A DNA stretch of 64,000 nt from JAJXWB01 sp037044955 (GTDB taxonomy: Bacteria; Pseudomonadota; Alphaproteobacteria; Rhizobiales; Beijerinckiaceae): assembly GCA_037044955.1 (NCBI GenBank), contig JBAOHX010000009.1, forward strand, positions 136,154 through 200,153, given 5' to 3'. The position numbers and the translations under genes were made by a program. Position 1 is the stretch's first letter. Every line of letters starts with the position of its first letter. Below, piece by piece: positions 18,457-27,354 of this stretch. Under the pieces are notes generated by a model. It was not told the DNA's origin. It did no database searches and was given only the letters and a program-made list of their open reading frames with translations.

Positions 18457-18533
18457 GACCCCGTAGCTCAGCTGGATAGAGCAACTGCCTTCTAAGCAGT
18501 AGGTCACAGGTTCGAATCCTGTCGGGGTCGCCA
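18457..18533 (+). tRNA. tRNA-Arg (anticodon TCT)
   Basis: A 77-nt cloverleaf: acceptor GACCCCG pairs with CGGGGTC, anticodon stem ACTGC/GCAGT encloses CTTCTAA (anticodon TCT), T arm ACAGGTTCGAATCCTGT, discriminator G, encoded CCA. Confidence 0.96.
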
Positions 18534-18562
18534 TTTCGAGGCGCGTTCCATATGCGCCGGAC

Positions 18563-19255
18563 TCAATCGCGCCGCGTCGCGCTCGCGCGTTCGGCCAGCG
18601 CTTCCATGTCGCGGTCGATGCCGCTCTGCCGGTCGCGCAATTCCGGCGGCGCCCGCCAGCCGGGCTCGATGCCCGTCATGTCGGGCAGTTCGTGCGCGAT
18701 CCCCTTGTGACAGTCGATGCAGGTCTTTTCGCGCGTCACGAGGAAGCGGGAATGGATGTCGGCGGCGCGGCGCGCCTGCTTGGTGAGGTCCATCGCCACG
18801 GAGGAATGGCAGTTCCGGCATTCGAGCGAATCGTTGGCCTTCAGGCGCGCCCATTCGTGCTTGGCGAGTTCGAGCCGCATGTCCTGAAATTTCTGGCGGG
18901 TCGAGATCGTGCCGAAGATCTTGCCCCAGACTTCCTTCGACGCCTGCATCTTGCGCGCGATCTTGTCGGTCCATTTGTGCGGCACGTGGCAGTCGGGGCA
19001 GCTCGCGCGCACGCCGGAACGATTGGAGAAATGGATCGTGTGCTGCAGCTCCTGATACACGTTGTCGCGCATCTCGTGGCAGGAGGTGCAGAACGTCTCG
19101 GTGTTGGTCGCCTCGAGCGCGGTGTTGAAACCGCCCCAGAACACGAGCCCGCAGACAAAGCCGCCCATCGCCAGAAAGCCGAGGCTGAAATGCGCGCTCG
19201 GGCGGCTCGCGATGCGCCAGAACGTCAGCAGCGCCGCCTTGATCCTGTCCATCAT
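18563..19255 (-). CDS. napC: Tetraheme cytochrome c NapC (NapC/NirT family)
   Basis: 230 residues. A single N-terminal membrane anchor (about 22-42) precedes four CXXCH heme motifs at about 56-60 (CTSCH), 86-90 (CPDCH), 146-150 (CRNCH) and 179-183 (CIDCH). NapC oxidises membrane quinol and delivers electrons to the periplasmic NapAB. Last gene of napEFDABC, 6 nt after napB. The pattern is complete and the frame unbroken. Confidence 0.95.
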   Translation of the reverse strand: MMDRIKAALLTFWRIASRPSAHFSLGFLAMGGFVCGLVFWGGFNTALEATNTETFCTSCHEMRDNVYQELQHTIHFSNRSGVRASCPDCHVPHKWTDKIARKMQASKEVWGKIFGTISTRQKFQDMRLELAKHEWARLKANDSLECRNCHSSVAMDLTKQARRAADIHSRFLVTREKTCIDCHKGIAHELPDMTGIEPGWRAPPELRDRQSGIDRDMEALAERASATRRD

Positions 19256-19261
19256 GCGCGC

Positions 19262-19727
19262 TCACTTCCCGCCGGATTGGGTCGGGGCCATGTCCCGGAA
19301 CAGGTTCGGAACGAGCGGCGCGGCGTCGGTCTGCTGCACATGGCATTCCGTGCAGAAGTAGCGGCGCGGCGTCACGTCGCCGAGCACCTGGCCGTTGCGA
19401 TCCATGAAATGCGTGACGCTGATCATCGGCGCGCCGGAGCCTTCGGTGTACTGGCGCCTGTGGCAGTCGAGGCAACGGTTGGCCTTCAGGGTCAACTGGT
19501 AATTCTCGATCGCGTGCGGGATCACCGGAGGCTGTTCGGGATAGTTGCGCATGACGCGCTGATCGTTGACCACGGGGCGCGCGAGCGGCGGCGCGGGAAC
19601 GTCGCCCATCGGCGCGGCGGCGCCCGTCACGCGCGGCACGATCCGCGGCGGCCCCGCGGTCTGGCCGTGCAGGGCGGCCGCCGCGAACACGAATCGTTCC
19701 TGCAAAGAAAGCGAGCGGGATCGCTCT
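19262..19727 (-). CDS. napB: Diheme cytochrome NapB, small subunit of periplasmic nitrate reductase (one +1 break in the signal peptide)
   Basis: The mature part is clear: two heme motifs, CLDCH and CTECH, within NYPEQPPVIPHAI...FMDRNGQVLGD, the standard NapB layout. The annotated frame begins with only a weak TTG at 19705. One frame earlier the DNA reads RRAIPLAFFAGT, which joins FVFAAAALHGQTAG in the main frame if one base near 19694 is removed, giving a proper Sec signal peptide. The true start then lies near 19720-19727 just after GAGGAG, but no standard start codon is visible there, so a second local error is possible. NapB passes electrons from NapC to NapA. Confidence 0.88.
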
Positions 19728-19732
19728 CCTCG

Positions 19733-22228
19733 CTAGACGGGTATGATCTTGACCGCGCATTTCTTGAAGTCCGTCTGCTTGGAAATCGGGTCGGTGGCGT
19801 CGAGCGTCGCCTTGTTGATGAGCTGGCTCGCGTCGAACCAGGGCACGAACACGACGCCGCGCGGCATGCGGTTGCGGCCGAGCGTGTCGACGCGCGTGCG
19901 GATTTCGCCGCGCCGCGAAACGACGCGAACCTCGGCGCCCTGGTTGACGCCTTTCGCGCGCGCGTCCTCGGGATGCATGAACACACGCGCGCCCGGAAAG
20001 GCCTTGTAGAGTTCGGGCACGCGCATGGTCATCGAGCCGGAATGCCAGTGTTCGAGCACACGGCCGGTGACGAGCCATGTGTCGTAATCCTTGTCCGGCG
20101 ATTCCGCCGGCGGCTCGTAGGGCACGGCGATGATCTTGGCGCGTCCGTCCGGCTGGCCGTAGAAGTCCACGCCCTTGCCGGGCTTGACGTAGGGGTCGTA
20201 GCCCTCACGATAGCGCCAGCGCGTCTCCTTGCCGCCGACGACCGGCCAGCGCATTCCGCGCACCTCGTGATAGCTGTCGTAAGGCGCGAGGTCGTGGCCG
20301 TGGCCGCGGCCGAATTCGGCATATTCCTCGAACAGCCCCTTCTGCACGTAGAAGCCGAAGGCCGTGGACTCGCGGTTCTCGTAGTCGGTCGGAATTTCGC
20401 TCGTCGCGAACTTGTCGACCTTGCCGTTGCGGAAGAGGACGTCGAACAGCGTCTTGCCGCGATAATTCGGGTTGGCGGCAAGAATGTCGGCGGGCCAGAC
20501 CTCGTCGGTGGTGAAGCGCTTGGAGAATTCCATGATCTGCCAGAGATCGGAGCGCGCGTCGCCCGGCGCGCCGACGAGTTGCCGCCACACATGCGTGCGG
20601 CGTTCGGCATTGCCGTAGGCGCCTTCCTTCTCCACCCACATCGCCGCGGGCAGCACGAGATCCGCGGCCAGCGCGGTCACCGTCGGATAGGCGTCGGAGA
20701 CGACGATGAAATTGTCGGGGTTGCGATAGCCGGGATAGGTCTCGCGCGAATTGTTGGGCGCGGCCTGCACGTTGTTGTTCACCTGCACCCAGTAGAAATT
20801 CAGCTTGCCGTCCTTCAGCATCCGGTCCTGCTCGACCGCGTGATAGCCGGGCTTGTCGGGCACAATTCCGTGCGGCACGCGCCAGATTTCCTCGGCGTGC
20901 TTGCGATGCTCGGGATTGGTGACGACCATGTCGGCGGGCAGGCGATGCGCGAATGTGCCGACCTCGCGCGCCGTGCCGCAGGCGGACGGCTGTCCGGTCA
21001 GCGAGAACGGCGAATTGCCCGGCTCGGAAATCTTTCCCGTCAGCAGATGCAGGTTGTAGACGAGTTGATTGGCCCACACGCCGCGCACATGCTGGTTGAA
21101 TCCCATGGTCCACAGCGACATCACCTTGCGCTTGGGATCGGCGTAGAGTTCGGCGAGTTCCTGCAGGAATCCGCGCTCGACGCCGGTCAGCTCCGAGACC
21201 TTGTCGAGCGTGTAGTCCTTCACGAAGGCGGCATAGGCGTCGAAGTCGATCGGCTGCGTCGCGCCAGCGGTCGCCGCGCCCTTGGCCTTTATTTCCAGCG
21301 GATGATCGGCGCGCAGGCCATAGCCGATGTCTGTCGTTCCTTTCACAAAGCTCGTGTGCGCCTTGACGAAGTCCTGGTTCACGCGGCCGGTCGAGATGAT
21401 GTGGTTGGCGATGTAATTCAGGATCGCGAGATCCGTGCCCGGCTTGAACACGATCGGAATGTCGGCGAGGTCGGAACTGCGGTGCGTGAAGGTCGAGAGC
21501 ACGGCGACCTTGACGTGCGGCTGGCTGAGGCGCCGGTCGGTGAGCCGCGTCCACAGGATCGGATGCATCTCCGCCATGTTCGAGCCCCAGAGCACGAAGG
21601 CGTCGGCGGCTTCGAAATCGTCGTAGCAGCCCATCGGCTCGTCCATGCCGAAGGTGCGGATGAAGGCGTAGGCGGCGGACGCCATGCAGTGTCGCGCGTT
21701 GGGATCGAGATTGTTCGAGCGGAAGCCGGCGCGCATCAGCTTGGTCGCGGCATAGCCCTCGAAGATCGTCCACTGGCCCGAGCCGAACATGCCGAGCGCC
21801 GTTGGGCCTTTTTCCTTCAGCGTCGCCTTGGCGCGCGCCGCCATCGTGTCGAAGGCTTCGTCCCACGAGACGGGCGTCAACTCGCCGTTCTTGTCGAAGA
21901 CGCCGTCCTTCTTGCGCAGCAGCGGCGTCGTCAGCCGGTCGGCGCCGTACATGATCTTCGACAGGAAATAGCCCTTGATGCAGTTCAGCCCGCGGTTGAC
22001 CTCGGCGAGCGTGTCGCCGTGCGTTGCGACCACGCGGCCGTCCTTCACGCCCACCATCACGCCGCAGCCCGTGCCGCAGAAGCGGCAGGGCGCCTTCGAC
22101 CATTTCAGCTCGAGCGTTCCGATTCCGCCCGCGATCTGCTGGCCGCTCGCGGCGACGGGAATCTGGGCCGCCGTCGCGGCGATCGCCGCGGCTTGCGTCT
22201 TGATGAGGTCGCGTCGCGAAATGGACAT
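19733..22228 (-). CDS. napA: Periplasmic nitrate reductase catalytic subunit NapA
   Basis: 831 residues, exactly family length. A Tat signal (SRRDLIKTQAAAIAATAA) leads; the [4Fe-4S] cluster ligands are Cys48, Cys51, Cys55 and Cys83; Cys181 in ARHCMAS is the molybdenum ligand. NapA reduces nitrate to nitrite at a bis-MGD molybdenum centre in the periplasm. The start ATG is 1 nt after the napD stop, so translation is coupled. The whole length is in one frame, in contrast to several neighbours. Confidence 0.98.
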   Translation of the reverse strand: MSISRRDLIKTQAAAIAATAAQIPVAASGQQIAGGIGTLELKWSKAPCRFCGTGCGVMVGVKDGRVVATHGDTLAEVNRGLNCIKGYFLSKIMYGADRLTTPLLRKKDGVFDKNGELTPVSWDEAFDTMAARAKATLKEKGPTALGMFGSGQWTIFEGYAATKLMRAGFRSNNLDPNARHCMASAAYAFIRTFGMDEPMGCYDDFEAADAFVLWGSNMAEMHPILWTRLTDRRLSQPHVKVAVLSTFTHRSSDLADIPIVFKPGTDLAILNYIANHIISTGRVNQDFVKAHTSFVKGTTDIGYGLRADHPLEIKAKGAATAGATQPIDFDAYAAFVKDYTLDKVSELTGVERGFLQELAELYADPKRKVMSLWTMGFNQHVRGVWANQLVYNLHLLTGKISEPGNSPFSLTGQPSACGTAREVGTFAHRLPADMVVTNPEHRKHAEEIWRVPHGIVPDKPGYHAVEQDRMLKDGKLNFYWVQVNNNVQAAPNNSRETYPGYRNPDNFIVVSDAYPTVTALAADLVLPAAMWVEKEGAYGNAERRTHVWRQLVGAPGDARSDLWQIMEFSKRFTTDEVWPADILAANPNYRGKTLFDVLFRNGKVDKFATSEIPTDYENRESTAFGFYVQKGLFEEYAEFGRGHGHDLAPYDSYHEVRGMRWPVVGGKETRWRYREGYDPYVKPGKGVDFYGQPDGRAKIIAVPYEPPAESPDKDYDTWLVTGRVLEHWHSGSMTMRVPELYKAFPGARVFMHPEDARAKGVNQGAEVRVVSRRGEIRTRVDTLGRNRMPRGVVFVPWFDASQLINKATLDATDPISKQTDFKKCAVKIIPV

Positions 22229-22229
22229 C

Positions 22230-22490
22230 CTAGTCTCCGATGTCGGCGCGCCTGGCGACGCACTCGAAAACCATGTTGGCGGAGAGAACGCCGCTCCAGC
22301 CGGCGATTTCCGCCAGCCGCGCGCCGAGCGCGCCGGTCTCCGGCGCCTCCATGACGATGACGATCTTGGAAGCGTCGGCGTGATGCACTTCGACTTCGGG
22401 CAGGGCCGCCAGCGACGTCGCGACGACATCGCGATGCGCGGGCAGGACCGACACGACGGCGCTGGATATGTGCACGAGATCGTCGATCAC
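22230..22490 (-). CDS. napD: NapD, chaperone for NapA maturation
   Basis: 86 residues with ferredoxin-like NapD sequence (VHISSAVVSVLPAHRDVVATSLAALPEVEVHHAD). NapD binds the NapA Tat signal peptide during cofactor insertion. The start is GTG, overlapping the napF stop as GTGA, which implies translational coupling; no nearer start fits. Confidence 0.92.
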   Translation of the reverse strand: MIDDLVHISSAVVSVLPAHRDVVATSLAALPEVEVHHADASKIVIVMEAPETGALGARLAEIAGWSGVLSANMVFECVARRADIGD

Positions 22491-22756
22491 GATGCAGCCT
22501 CCGCTCCAGCCATTGCGATTGCCGAGACGGGACAGGAACTCACGCAGGCGCCGCAGCCGTTGCACGCCGCCGTGACGAAGGGATGTTCGGGCGCGCCCAG
22601 CCGTGGACGAAAGCCGATCGCGCGTTCGGGACAGGCGTCGCCGCAGGAACGGCACACGACAAAAGCGTTCGCCAGGCAGGCCTCGCCGATGACGGCGACG
22701 GGTTGCGCGCGTTGCGGGCGGACGAACAGCGAACGTCTGGAAATGCTGCTCTGCAT
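22487..22756 (-). CDS. napF: Short NapF-type ferredoxin (two [4Fe-4S] clusters)
   Basis: 89 residues against about 160 for typical NapF. After an N-terminal SRRSLF motif the protein goes straight to the C-terminal half of the family (GEACLANAFVVCRSCGDACP...RPRLG...CNGCGACVSSCPVSAI). Eight cysteines can bind two clusters, whereas full NapF binds four. The missing part is the first two-cluster domain. NapF is a cytoplasmic protein that interacts with NapA during maturation. The frame is intact and coupled to napD, so the short form looks genuine. Confidence 0.85.
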   Translation of the reverse strand: MQSSISRRSLFVRPQRAQPVAVIGEACLANAFVVCRSCGDACPERAIGFRPRLGAPEHPFVTAACNGCGACVSSCPVSAIAMAGAEAAS

Positions 22757-22766
22757 GGTCGCGACG

Positions 22767-22958
22767 TCACTGATGCGGCGGCCCGGGCGGGCCGAACACG
22801 AGTTGCGACATCCAGATCAGGAAGCCGTAGCCGCCGACGACGGCGACCGCCATGACCGGCCAGATGACGGCCACTATGATGCCGAAGACGACGAGTTCCG
22901 CGCGCTTGCTGACGGAGGAAACCGGAGTTTGGACGGAGGCGTCGTCGGAAACGATCAT
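22767..22958 (-). CDS. napE: NapE family membrane protein
   Basis: 63 residues with one central membrane helix in the NapE pattern (SKRAELVVFGIIVAVIWPVMAVAVVGGYGFLIWM). First gene of napEFDABC; the function of NapE is not established. The ribosome site is weak. The 152 nt upstream, to the CDF gene, must hold the operon promoter, but I cannot assign a specific regulator site. Confidence 0.88.
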   Translation of the reverse strand: MIVSDDASVQTPVSSVSKRAELVVFGIIVAVIWPVMAVAVVGGYGFLIWMSQLVFGPPGPPHQ

Positions 22959-23110
22959 CGGAAGAGGCGCCGGGGTTGGGTTGGGCGACGGCCAAGCGTA
23001 GCCAGAATGTAACTAGTGGCAACATATAATTTGGAAAGGGCAGGGATGCCGGCGGGACAACACTGATCGCGGCTTCCGGTTCCGCCAGCGCGGGCGTCGT
23101 GCGCCGGCTG

Positions 23111-24104
23111 TTACACCACGTCGTCGGGCGCGAGCGCGCAGGCGGTCTGCGGATCGATCTCGATCTGGATGGTCGCGTGGTCGATTCTGAACTGGTGCGC
23201 GAGACCGTGCGCGGTGTCGTGCAGGAAGGCGTCGCCCGGATGGCCGTCCTTCATGACGAGGTGACACGTCAGCGCGATCTCCGTCGTGCTCATCGGCCAG
23301 ATGTGCAGATCGTGCAGGCTCGCCACGCCCGGCCGCGCTTCGAGATAGGCGCGCACCGCCGCGGGGTCGATGTGCGAGGGCACGGCGGCCATCGACATGC
23401 CGACGGAATCCCGCAGCAGCCCCCAGGTTCCCCAGACGATGATCGCATTGATCGCGAGGCTGACGACCGGATCGAGCCAGAGCCACCCCGTGACGAGAAT
23501 CACGAGGCCGGCGATCACGACACCAGCGGAGACGAGGGCGTCGGCGGCCATATGCAAAAACGCGCCGCGCAGGTTGATGTCGCCCTTGCCGCCGGACGCG
23601 AACAGCCAGGCTGTCGCCCCATTGACGACGATGCCGATCGCGGCGACGGCCATCACGGTCCTGCCGGCGACAGGCTCCGGCGAGCCGAAGCGCTGCACGG
23701 CCTCCCATGAAATCGCGCCGACCGCGACCAGCAGAAACACGGCGTTGAACAGCGCCGCCAGAATGGACGATGCGCGCAGACCGTAGGTGAAACGGGCCGA
23801 GGGCGCGCGCTTCGCCAGTTCGCTCGCGGCCCAGGCGACGACAAGGCTCAGCACGTCGCTCAGATTATGGCCGGCGTCGGCGAGCAGGGCCACGGAGTTC
23901 GAAAGAATGCCGTAGATCGCCTCGATGACGACGAAGAGCGTGTTGAGGGCGATGCCGATCGCGAAGGCCTTGCCGAAACTCGCGGGAGCATGGACGTGCC
24001 CATGACCGTGATCGTGAGCATGGTCGTGCGAGTGGCCGGCGTGCCCGCGATCTGGCTGTCGGCGCTACGTTTTCCGGCGAATGATCGTGTTGCATCTGCG
24101 CCAT
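23111..24104 (-). CDS. Cation diffusion facilitator (CDF) metal efflux protein (one +1 frame break)
   Basis: Corrected length is 330 residues. A His/Asp-rich N terminus (GHAGHSHDHAHDHGHGHVH) leads into the CDF membrane domain with the metal-site motifs LADAGHNLSD and HMAADALVS (HxxxD pairs in helices 2 and 5). A cytoplasmic C-terminal domain follows (LHDLHIWPMSTTEIALTCHL). Such proteins export Zn, Co or Cd by proton antiport. One extra base in the region 24047-24055 separates the first 18 residues (MAQMQHDHSPENV...) from the rest. It lies upstream of nap on the same strand but no link is evident. Confidence 0.87.
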
Positions 24105-24260
24105 GCGCCCGAGGAGGCTTCGTTGATTCAGGATTGCTCGATACATGTTCTAGCCGGCGGCGCCTCGAGGAACTAGGGCGGCCGCTCCGGCAAAGTTGCG
24201 CAGCGAACGGCTGCTCGGCTATCGACGGTGTTGCGCTTGAACGGCGCCGGGAGACGCGCG

Positions 24261-25007
24261 ATGAGGCTCGAGGGGAAAGTGGCGCTGATTACCGGCGCAG
24301 GGCCGATGGGCGCGGCGATCGCGCGGCGCTTCGCGGAGGAGGGCGCGTCCCTCGTCCTGACCGACATATCCGCGTCGCGACTGAAGGCGACGGCCGAGGA
24401 ACTCACGGGCAAGGCGCCGCTCGTGGCGCATCGCGCGGATGTGACAGCGCGCGACGAAGCGCTCGGCGTCGCCGAAGCGGGCCTCGCCGCCTTCGGCCGC
24501 GTCGACATTCTCTGCAATATCGTCGGCGGCGTGCGCGACGCCACGCTGTATCAGCCGCTGCTGACGATGAGCGAGAAGCGCTGGGACGAGACTTTCGCCA
24601 TCAACCTGAAGGCGTCGCTGCACCTGATCCAGCGGCTCGCGCCCGGCATGGTCGAGCGCGGCGCCGGCAAGATACTGAACGTGTCGTCGGTGAATTACGC
24701 GGGCGAGGCCGGCAGCGGCGACTACGGCGCGGCAAAGGCGGCGGTCGCCTCGATGACGCGCACGCTGGCCATCGAACTCGCGCCGGCCGTCAACGTGAAC
24801 TGCCTCGTTCCCGGCCTGATCGAGACGCGCGCGGTGGACAAGCTCGATGACGAACTGAAGGAAAGCTATCGCGCGCGAACCCTGCTGAAGCGGCTGGGCC
24901 GCCCGCGGGACATCGCCAACGCCGCCCTGTTCCTGTGCTCCGGCGAGGCCGATTACATCACCGGCCATCTCCTGCCGGTGTCGGGCGGCATGCCTGCGAG
25001 CCTTTGA
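24261..25007 (+). CDS. Short-chain dehydrogenase/reductase
   Basis: 248 residues of classical SDR: NAD-binding TGAGPMGAAIA, the NNAG-position variant CNIVGG, catalytic Ser-Tyr-Lys as SSVNYAGEAGSGDYGAAKAA, and C-terminal YITGHLLPVSGG. An aspartate after the second strand (LVLTDIS) favours NAD over NADP. It ends 2 nt before the convergent badR stop. Its closeness to the alicyclic acid cluster suggests, but does not prove, a role with a hydroxyacyl substrate. ATG at 24261 is preferred to an upstream GTG because MRLEGKVALITGAG is the usual SDR start. Confidence 0.85.
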   Translation: MRLEGKVALITGAGPMGAAIARRFAEEGASLVLTDISASRLKATAEELTGKAPLVAHRADVTARDEALGVAEAGLAAFGRVDILCNIVGGVRDATLYQPLLTMSEKRWDETFAINLKASLHLIQRLAPGMVERGAGKILNVSSVNYAGEAGSGDYGAAKAAVASMTRTLAIELAPAVNVNCLVPGLIETRAVDKLDDELKESYRARTLLKRLGRPRDIANAALFLCSGEADYITGHLLPVSGGMPASL

Positions 25008-25008
25008 A

Positions 25009-25488
25009 CTATTCCAGCTCGTCGTCCGCCGGCGCCTCCGATGCGCCGTCGTCGATGCGTTTCATGTTCTCGAGAATCTTCAGCAGGTAGTGCAGGGCGT
25101 GCGCGCGGTCGTTGATCGAAAAATCGGCGAGCACGTCCTCGTAATAGTCGCGGATTTTCGGCAGCGCGAGCACACGCCAGACATGCCGGCCGGAGTCCGT
25201 CATCGTCACCAGCCTCGACCTGCGGTCGCGTTCGTCCTGCACGATCGCCACATGGCCGTCGCGCTCCATGCGCCCGACGAGCCCCGCGAGATTCTGCCGG
25301 CTGACCATCAGATATTTGGCGAGATCGCCGATGTTCATGCCGCCTGTCGCCTTTTCGCGCGACAGCGCGCCGAGCACCGCCCATTGCTGCGTCGTGAGCC
25401 CTTCGGCCTCGACCGCGCGCGAGCCGGTTTTATGCATCATATTTGCGCATTGGTAGAGGCGAAAAAACAACCTGTTGGCTAATTCCAT
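25009..25488 (-). CDS. badR: MarR family transcriptional regulator, BadR-like
   Basis: 159 residues from ATG 25488 (GTG at 25494 is an alternative). The MarR winged helix is clear: LTTQQWAVLGALSR, the recognition helix region YLMVSRQNLAGLVGRMERDG and wing DERDRRSRLVTMTDSGR. It is divergent from badH. In R. palustris BadR, a MarR repressor next to badH, controls cyclohexanecarboxylate genes and responds to 2-ketocyclohexanecarboxyl-CoA. The same gene arrangement here supports orthology. Confidence 0.82.
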   Translation of the reverse strand: MELANRLFFRLYQCANMMHKTGSRAVEAEGLTTQQWAVLGALSREKATGGMNIGDLAKYLMVSRQNLAGLVGRMERDGHVAIVQDERDRRSRLVTMTDSGRHVWRVLALPKIRDYYEDVLADFSINDRAHALHYLLKILENMKRIDDGASEAPADDELE

Positions 25489-25544
25489 CCGCACATCGCC
25501 GGTTGTGTCCAACGGTAATGGCCTATTTCGCATTGAATCCCCAC

Positions 25545-25584
25545 TTGCCGTCAGGCGCGGTGCATGATAGATATGACAATATCT
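25545..25584 (+). promoter_or_regulatory. Candidate badH promoter with overlapping MarR-type operator
   Basis: TTGCCG (25545-25550), a 17-nt spacer and TAGATA (25568-25573) form a reasonable housekeeping promoter directed at badH. A palindrome AGATAT-GACA-ATATCT (25569-25584) covers the -10 element, the expected position for a repressor such as BadR. Inferred from sequence only. Confidence 0.5.
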
Positions 25585-25661
25585 TGCATATTTCCGCTAC
25601 TGACGCGACCAAGATCGCGCAAAATGGCGGCGCCGGCAAATGGGTTTTGGAGGAGGCGAGG

Positions 25662-26429
25662 ATGGCTCGGTTTGATGGAAAAACGATCGTTCTGACGGGC
25701 GGCGGCGGCGGCATCGGCAGCGCCACGTGCAAGCGCTTCGCGGCCGAGGGCGGCAAGGTCGCGATTTTCGACCTGAACCTCGACGCGGCGAAGAAGACCG
25801 CCGCCGAGATCGTCGCCGCCGGCGGCGTCGCCGAAGCCTTCCAGTGCGACATCGTCGACCGCGCGAGCGTCGATGCGGCGGTTGCGGCCGCCGAGGCGAA
25901 GCTCGGCCCGGTCTCGGTGCTGGTGAACAACGCCGGCTGGGACATTTTCAAGCCCTTCGTGAAGACCGAGCCGACCGACTGGGCGAAGATCATCGCCATC
26001 AACCTGACGGGCGCGCTCAACATGCATCACGCGATCCTGCCGGGCATGGTCGCCCGCAGGTACGGCCGCGTCGTCAATGTCGCGTCCGACGCCGCCCGCG
26101 TCGGCTCCTCCGGCGAAGCCGTCTACGCGGCCTGCAAGGGCGGCATCGTCGCTTTCTCCAAGACGCTCGCGCGCGAACACGCGCGCCACGGCATCACGGT
26201 CAACGCCGTGTGCCCCGGCCCGACGGCCACCGCCATGCTGAGCGATGTCGCGGCGACCGCCGCCAGCCCGGAAAAGCTGATCGAGGCCTTCACCCGCGCC
26301 ATTCCGCTCGGCCGTCTCGGCCAGCCGGACGATCTCGCCGGCGCCATCGCCTTCATGGCGAGCGACGACGCCGGCTTCATCACCGGCCAGGTGCTGAGCG
26401 TGTCCGGCGGCCTGACGATGAACGGCTGA
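25662..26429 (+). CDS. badH: 2-hydroxycyclohexanecarboxyl-CoA dehydrogenase
   Basis: 255 residues, the length of R. palustris BadH. SDR motifs: TGGGGGIGSA, NNAGWDIF, catalytic SDAARVGSSGEAVYAACKGG (Ser-Tyr-Lys), and GFITGQVLSVSGG. It oxidises 2-hydroxycyclohexane-1-carboxyl-CoA to the 2-keto form with NAD. Start chosen at ATG after GGAGGAG; frames upstream cover the operator. First gene of badH-badI-aliB-aliA-badK. Specific function rests on the gene order as well as sequence. Confidence 0.88.
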   Translation: MARFDGKTIVLTGGGGGIGSATCKRFAAEGGKVAIFDLNLDAAKKTAAEIVAAGGVAEAFQCDIVDRASVDAAVAAAEAKLGPVSVLVNNAGWDIFKPFVKTEPTDWAKIIAINLTGALNMHHAILPGMVARRYGRVVNVASDAARVGSSGEAVYAACKGGIVAFSKTLAREHARHGITVNAVCPGPTATAMLSDVAATAASPEKLIEAFTRAIPLGRLGQPDDLAGAIAFMASDDAGFITGQVLSVSGGLTMNG

Positions 26430-26457
26430 TCGGAAAAAAGACGACGGAGGAACAGGC

Positions 26458-27240
26458 ATGAAGTATCAGGATCTGGTCTATGAAGTGCGCAACGGCGTCG
26501 CCTGGATCATCATCAATCGCCCGGATGTGATGAACGCCTTCCGCGGCACGACCTGCGACGAACTCATCAAGGCGCTCAACAAGGCCGGCTACGACAGGAG
26601 CGTCGGCTGCATCGTGCTCGCCGGCGCCGGCGACCGCGCCTTCTGCACCGGCGGCGACCAGTCGGCGCACGACGGCAATTACGACGGACGCGGCACCATC
26701 GGCCTGCCGATGGAGGAATTGCATACCGCGATCCGCGACGTGCCCAAGCCCGTCATCGCGCGCGTGCAGGGCTATGCGATCGGCGGCGGCAACGTGCTCG
26801 CCACCATCTGCGACCTCACGATCTGCTCGGAAAAGGCGATCTTCGGCCAGGTCGGCCCGAAGATGGGTTCTGTCGATCCCGGTTACGGCACGGCCTTCCT
26901 CGCGCGCGTCGTCGGCGAGAAGAAGGCGCGCGAGATCTGGTACATGTGCCGCCGCTATTCCGGCAAGGAGGCCGAGAGCATGGGCCTCGCCAATCTCTGT
27001 GTGCCGCACGAGGAGCTCGACAAGACCGTGCAGGCCTGGGGCGAGGAATTGTGCGAGCGCAGCCCGACCGCCATCGCCATCGCCAAGCGCTCGTTCAACA
27101 TGGACACGGCGCATCAGGCGGGCATCGCCGGCATGGGCATGTATGCGCTCAAGCTCTACTACGACACCGAGGAATCCCGCGAGGGCGTCACGGCGTTGAA
27201 GGAAAAGCGCAAGCCCGACTTCCGCAAGTTCGCGAAGTAA
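26458..27240 (+). CDS. badI: 2-ketocyclohexanecarboxyl-CoA hydrolase
   Basis: 260 residues, crotonase superfamily. The sequence (RNGVAWIIINRPDVMNAFRG, FCTGGDQSAHDGNYDGRG, VGPKMGSVDPGYGTAFLARV, YSGKEAESMGLAN) resembles BadI and its relative MenB, including the MenB-like GGDQ oxyanion segment. BadI opens the ring by hydrolytic C-C cleavage to give pimeloyl-CoA. It starts 28 nt after badH behind GGAGGAAC and is followed by a hairpin with a T run. Confidence 0.9.
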   Translation: MKYQDLVYEVRNGVAWIIINRPDVMNAFRGTTCDELIKALNKAGYDRSVGCIVLAGAGDRAFCTGGDQSAHDGNYDGRGTIGLPMEELHTAIRDVPKPVIARVQGYAIGGGNVLATICDLTICSEKAIFGQVGPKMGSVDPGYGTAFLARVVGEKKAREIWYMCRRYSGKEAESMGLANLCVPHEELDKTVQAWGEELCERSPTAIAIAKRSFNMDTAHQAGIAGMGMYALKLYYDTEESREGVTALKEKRKPDFRKFAK

Positions 27241-27249
27241 ATAGACCAG

Positions 27250-27280
27250 GCGCGCGGCCGAGGTTCGCCGCGCGCTTTTT
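27250..27280 (+). terminator. Hairpin terminator or attenuator between badI and aliB
   Basis: GCGCGCGGC (27250-27258) pairs with GCCGCGCGC (27267-27275) around an 8-nt loop and is followed by TTTTT. It would partly separate badHI from aliBA-badK. Confidence 0.65.
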
Positions 27281-27354
27281 CATCGACGGACGATCGACGC
27301 GAAGGGCGCCCCGAAAGGACGCCCTCGACTTCGCACAGGTCAGGGAACCCGCCA

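Noticed and set aside
18692..22354. Very long open frame on the plus strand antisense to the nap operon (and similar ones opposite the stress kinases)
   Set aside because: High GC leaves long open antisense frames. The nap genes on the minus strand have full family motifs, and the antisense product is Arg/His/Ala-rich without domains.
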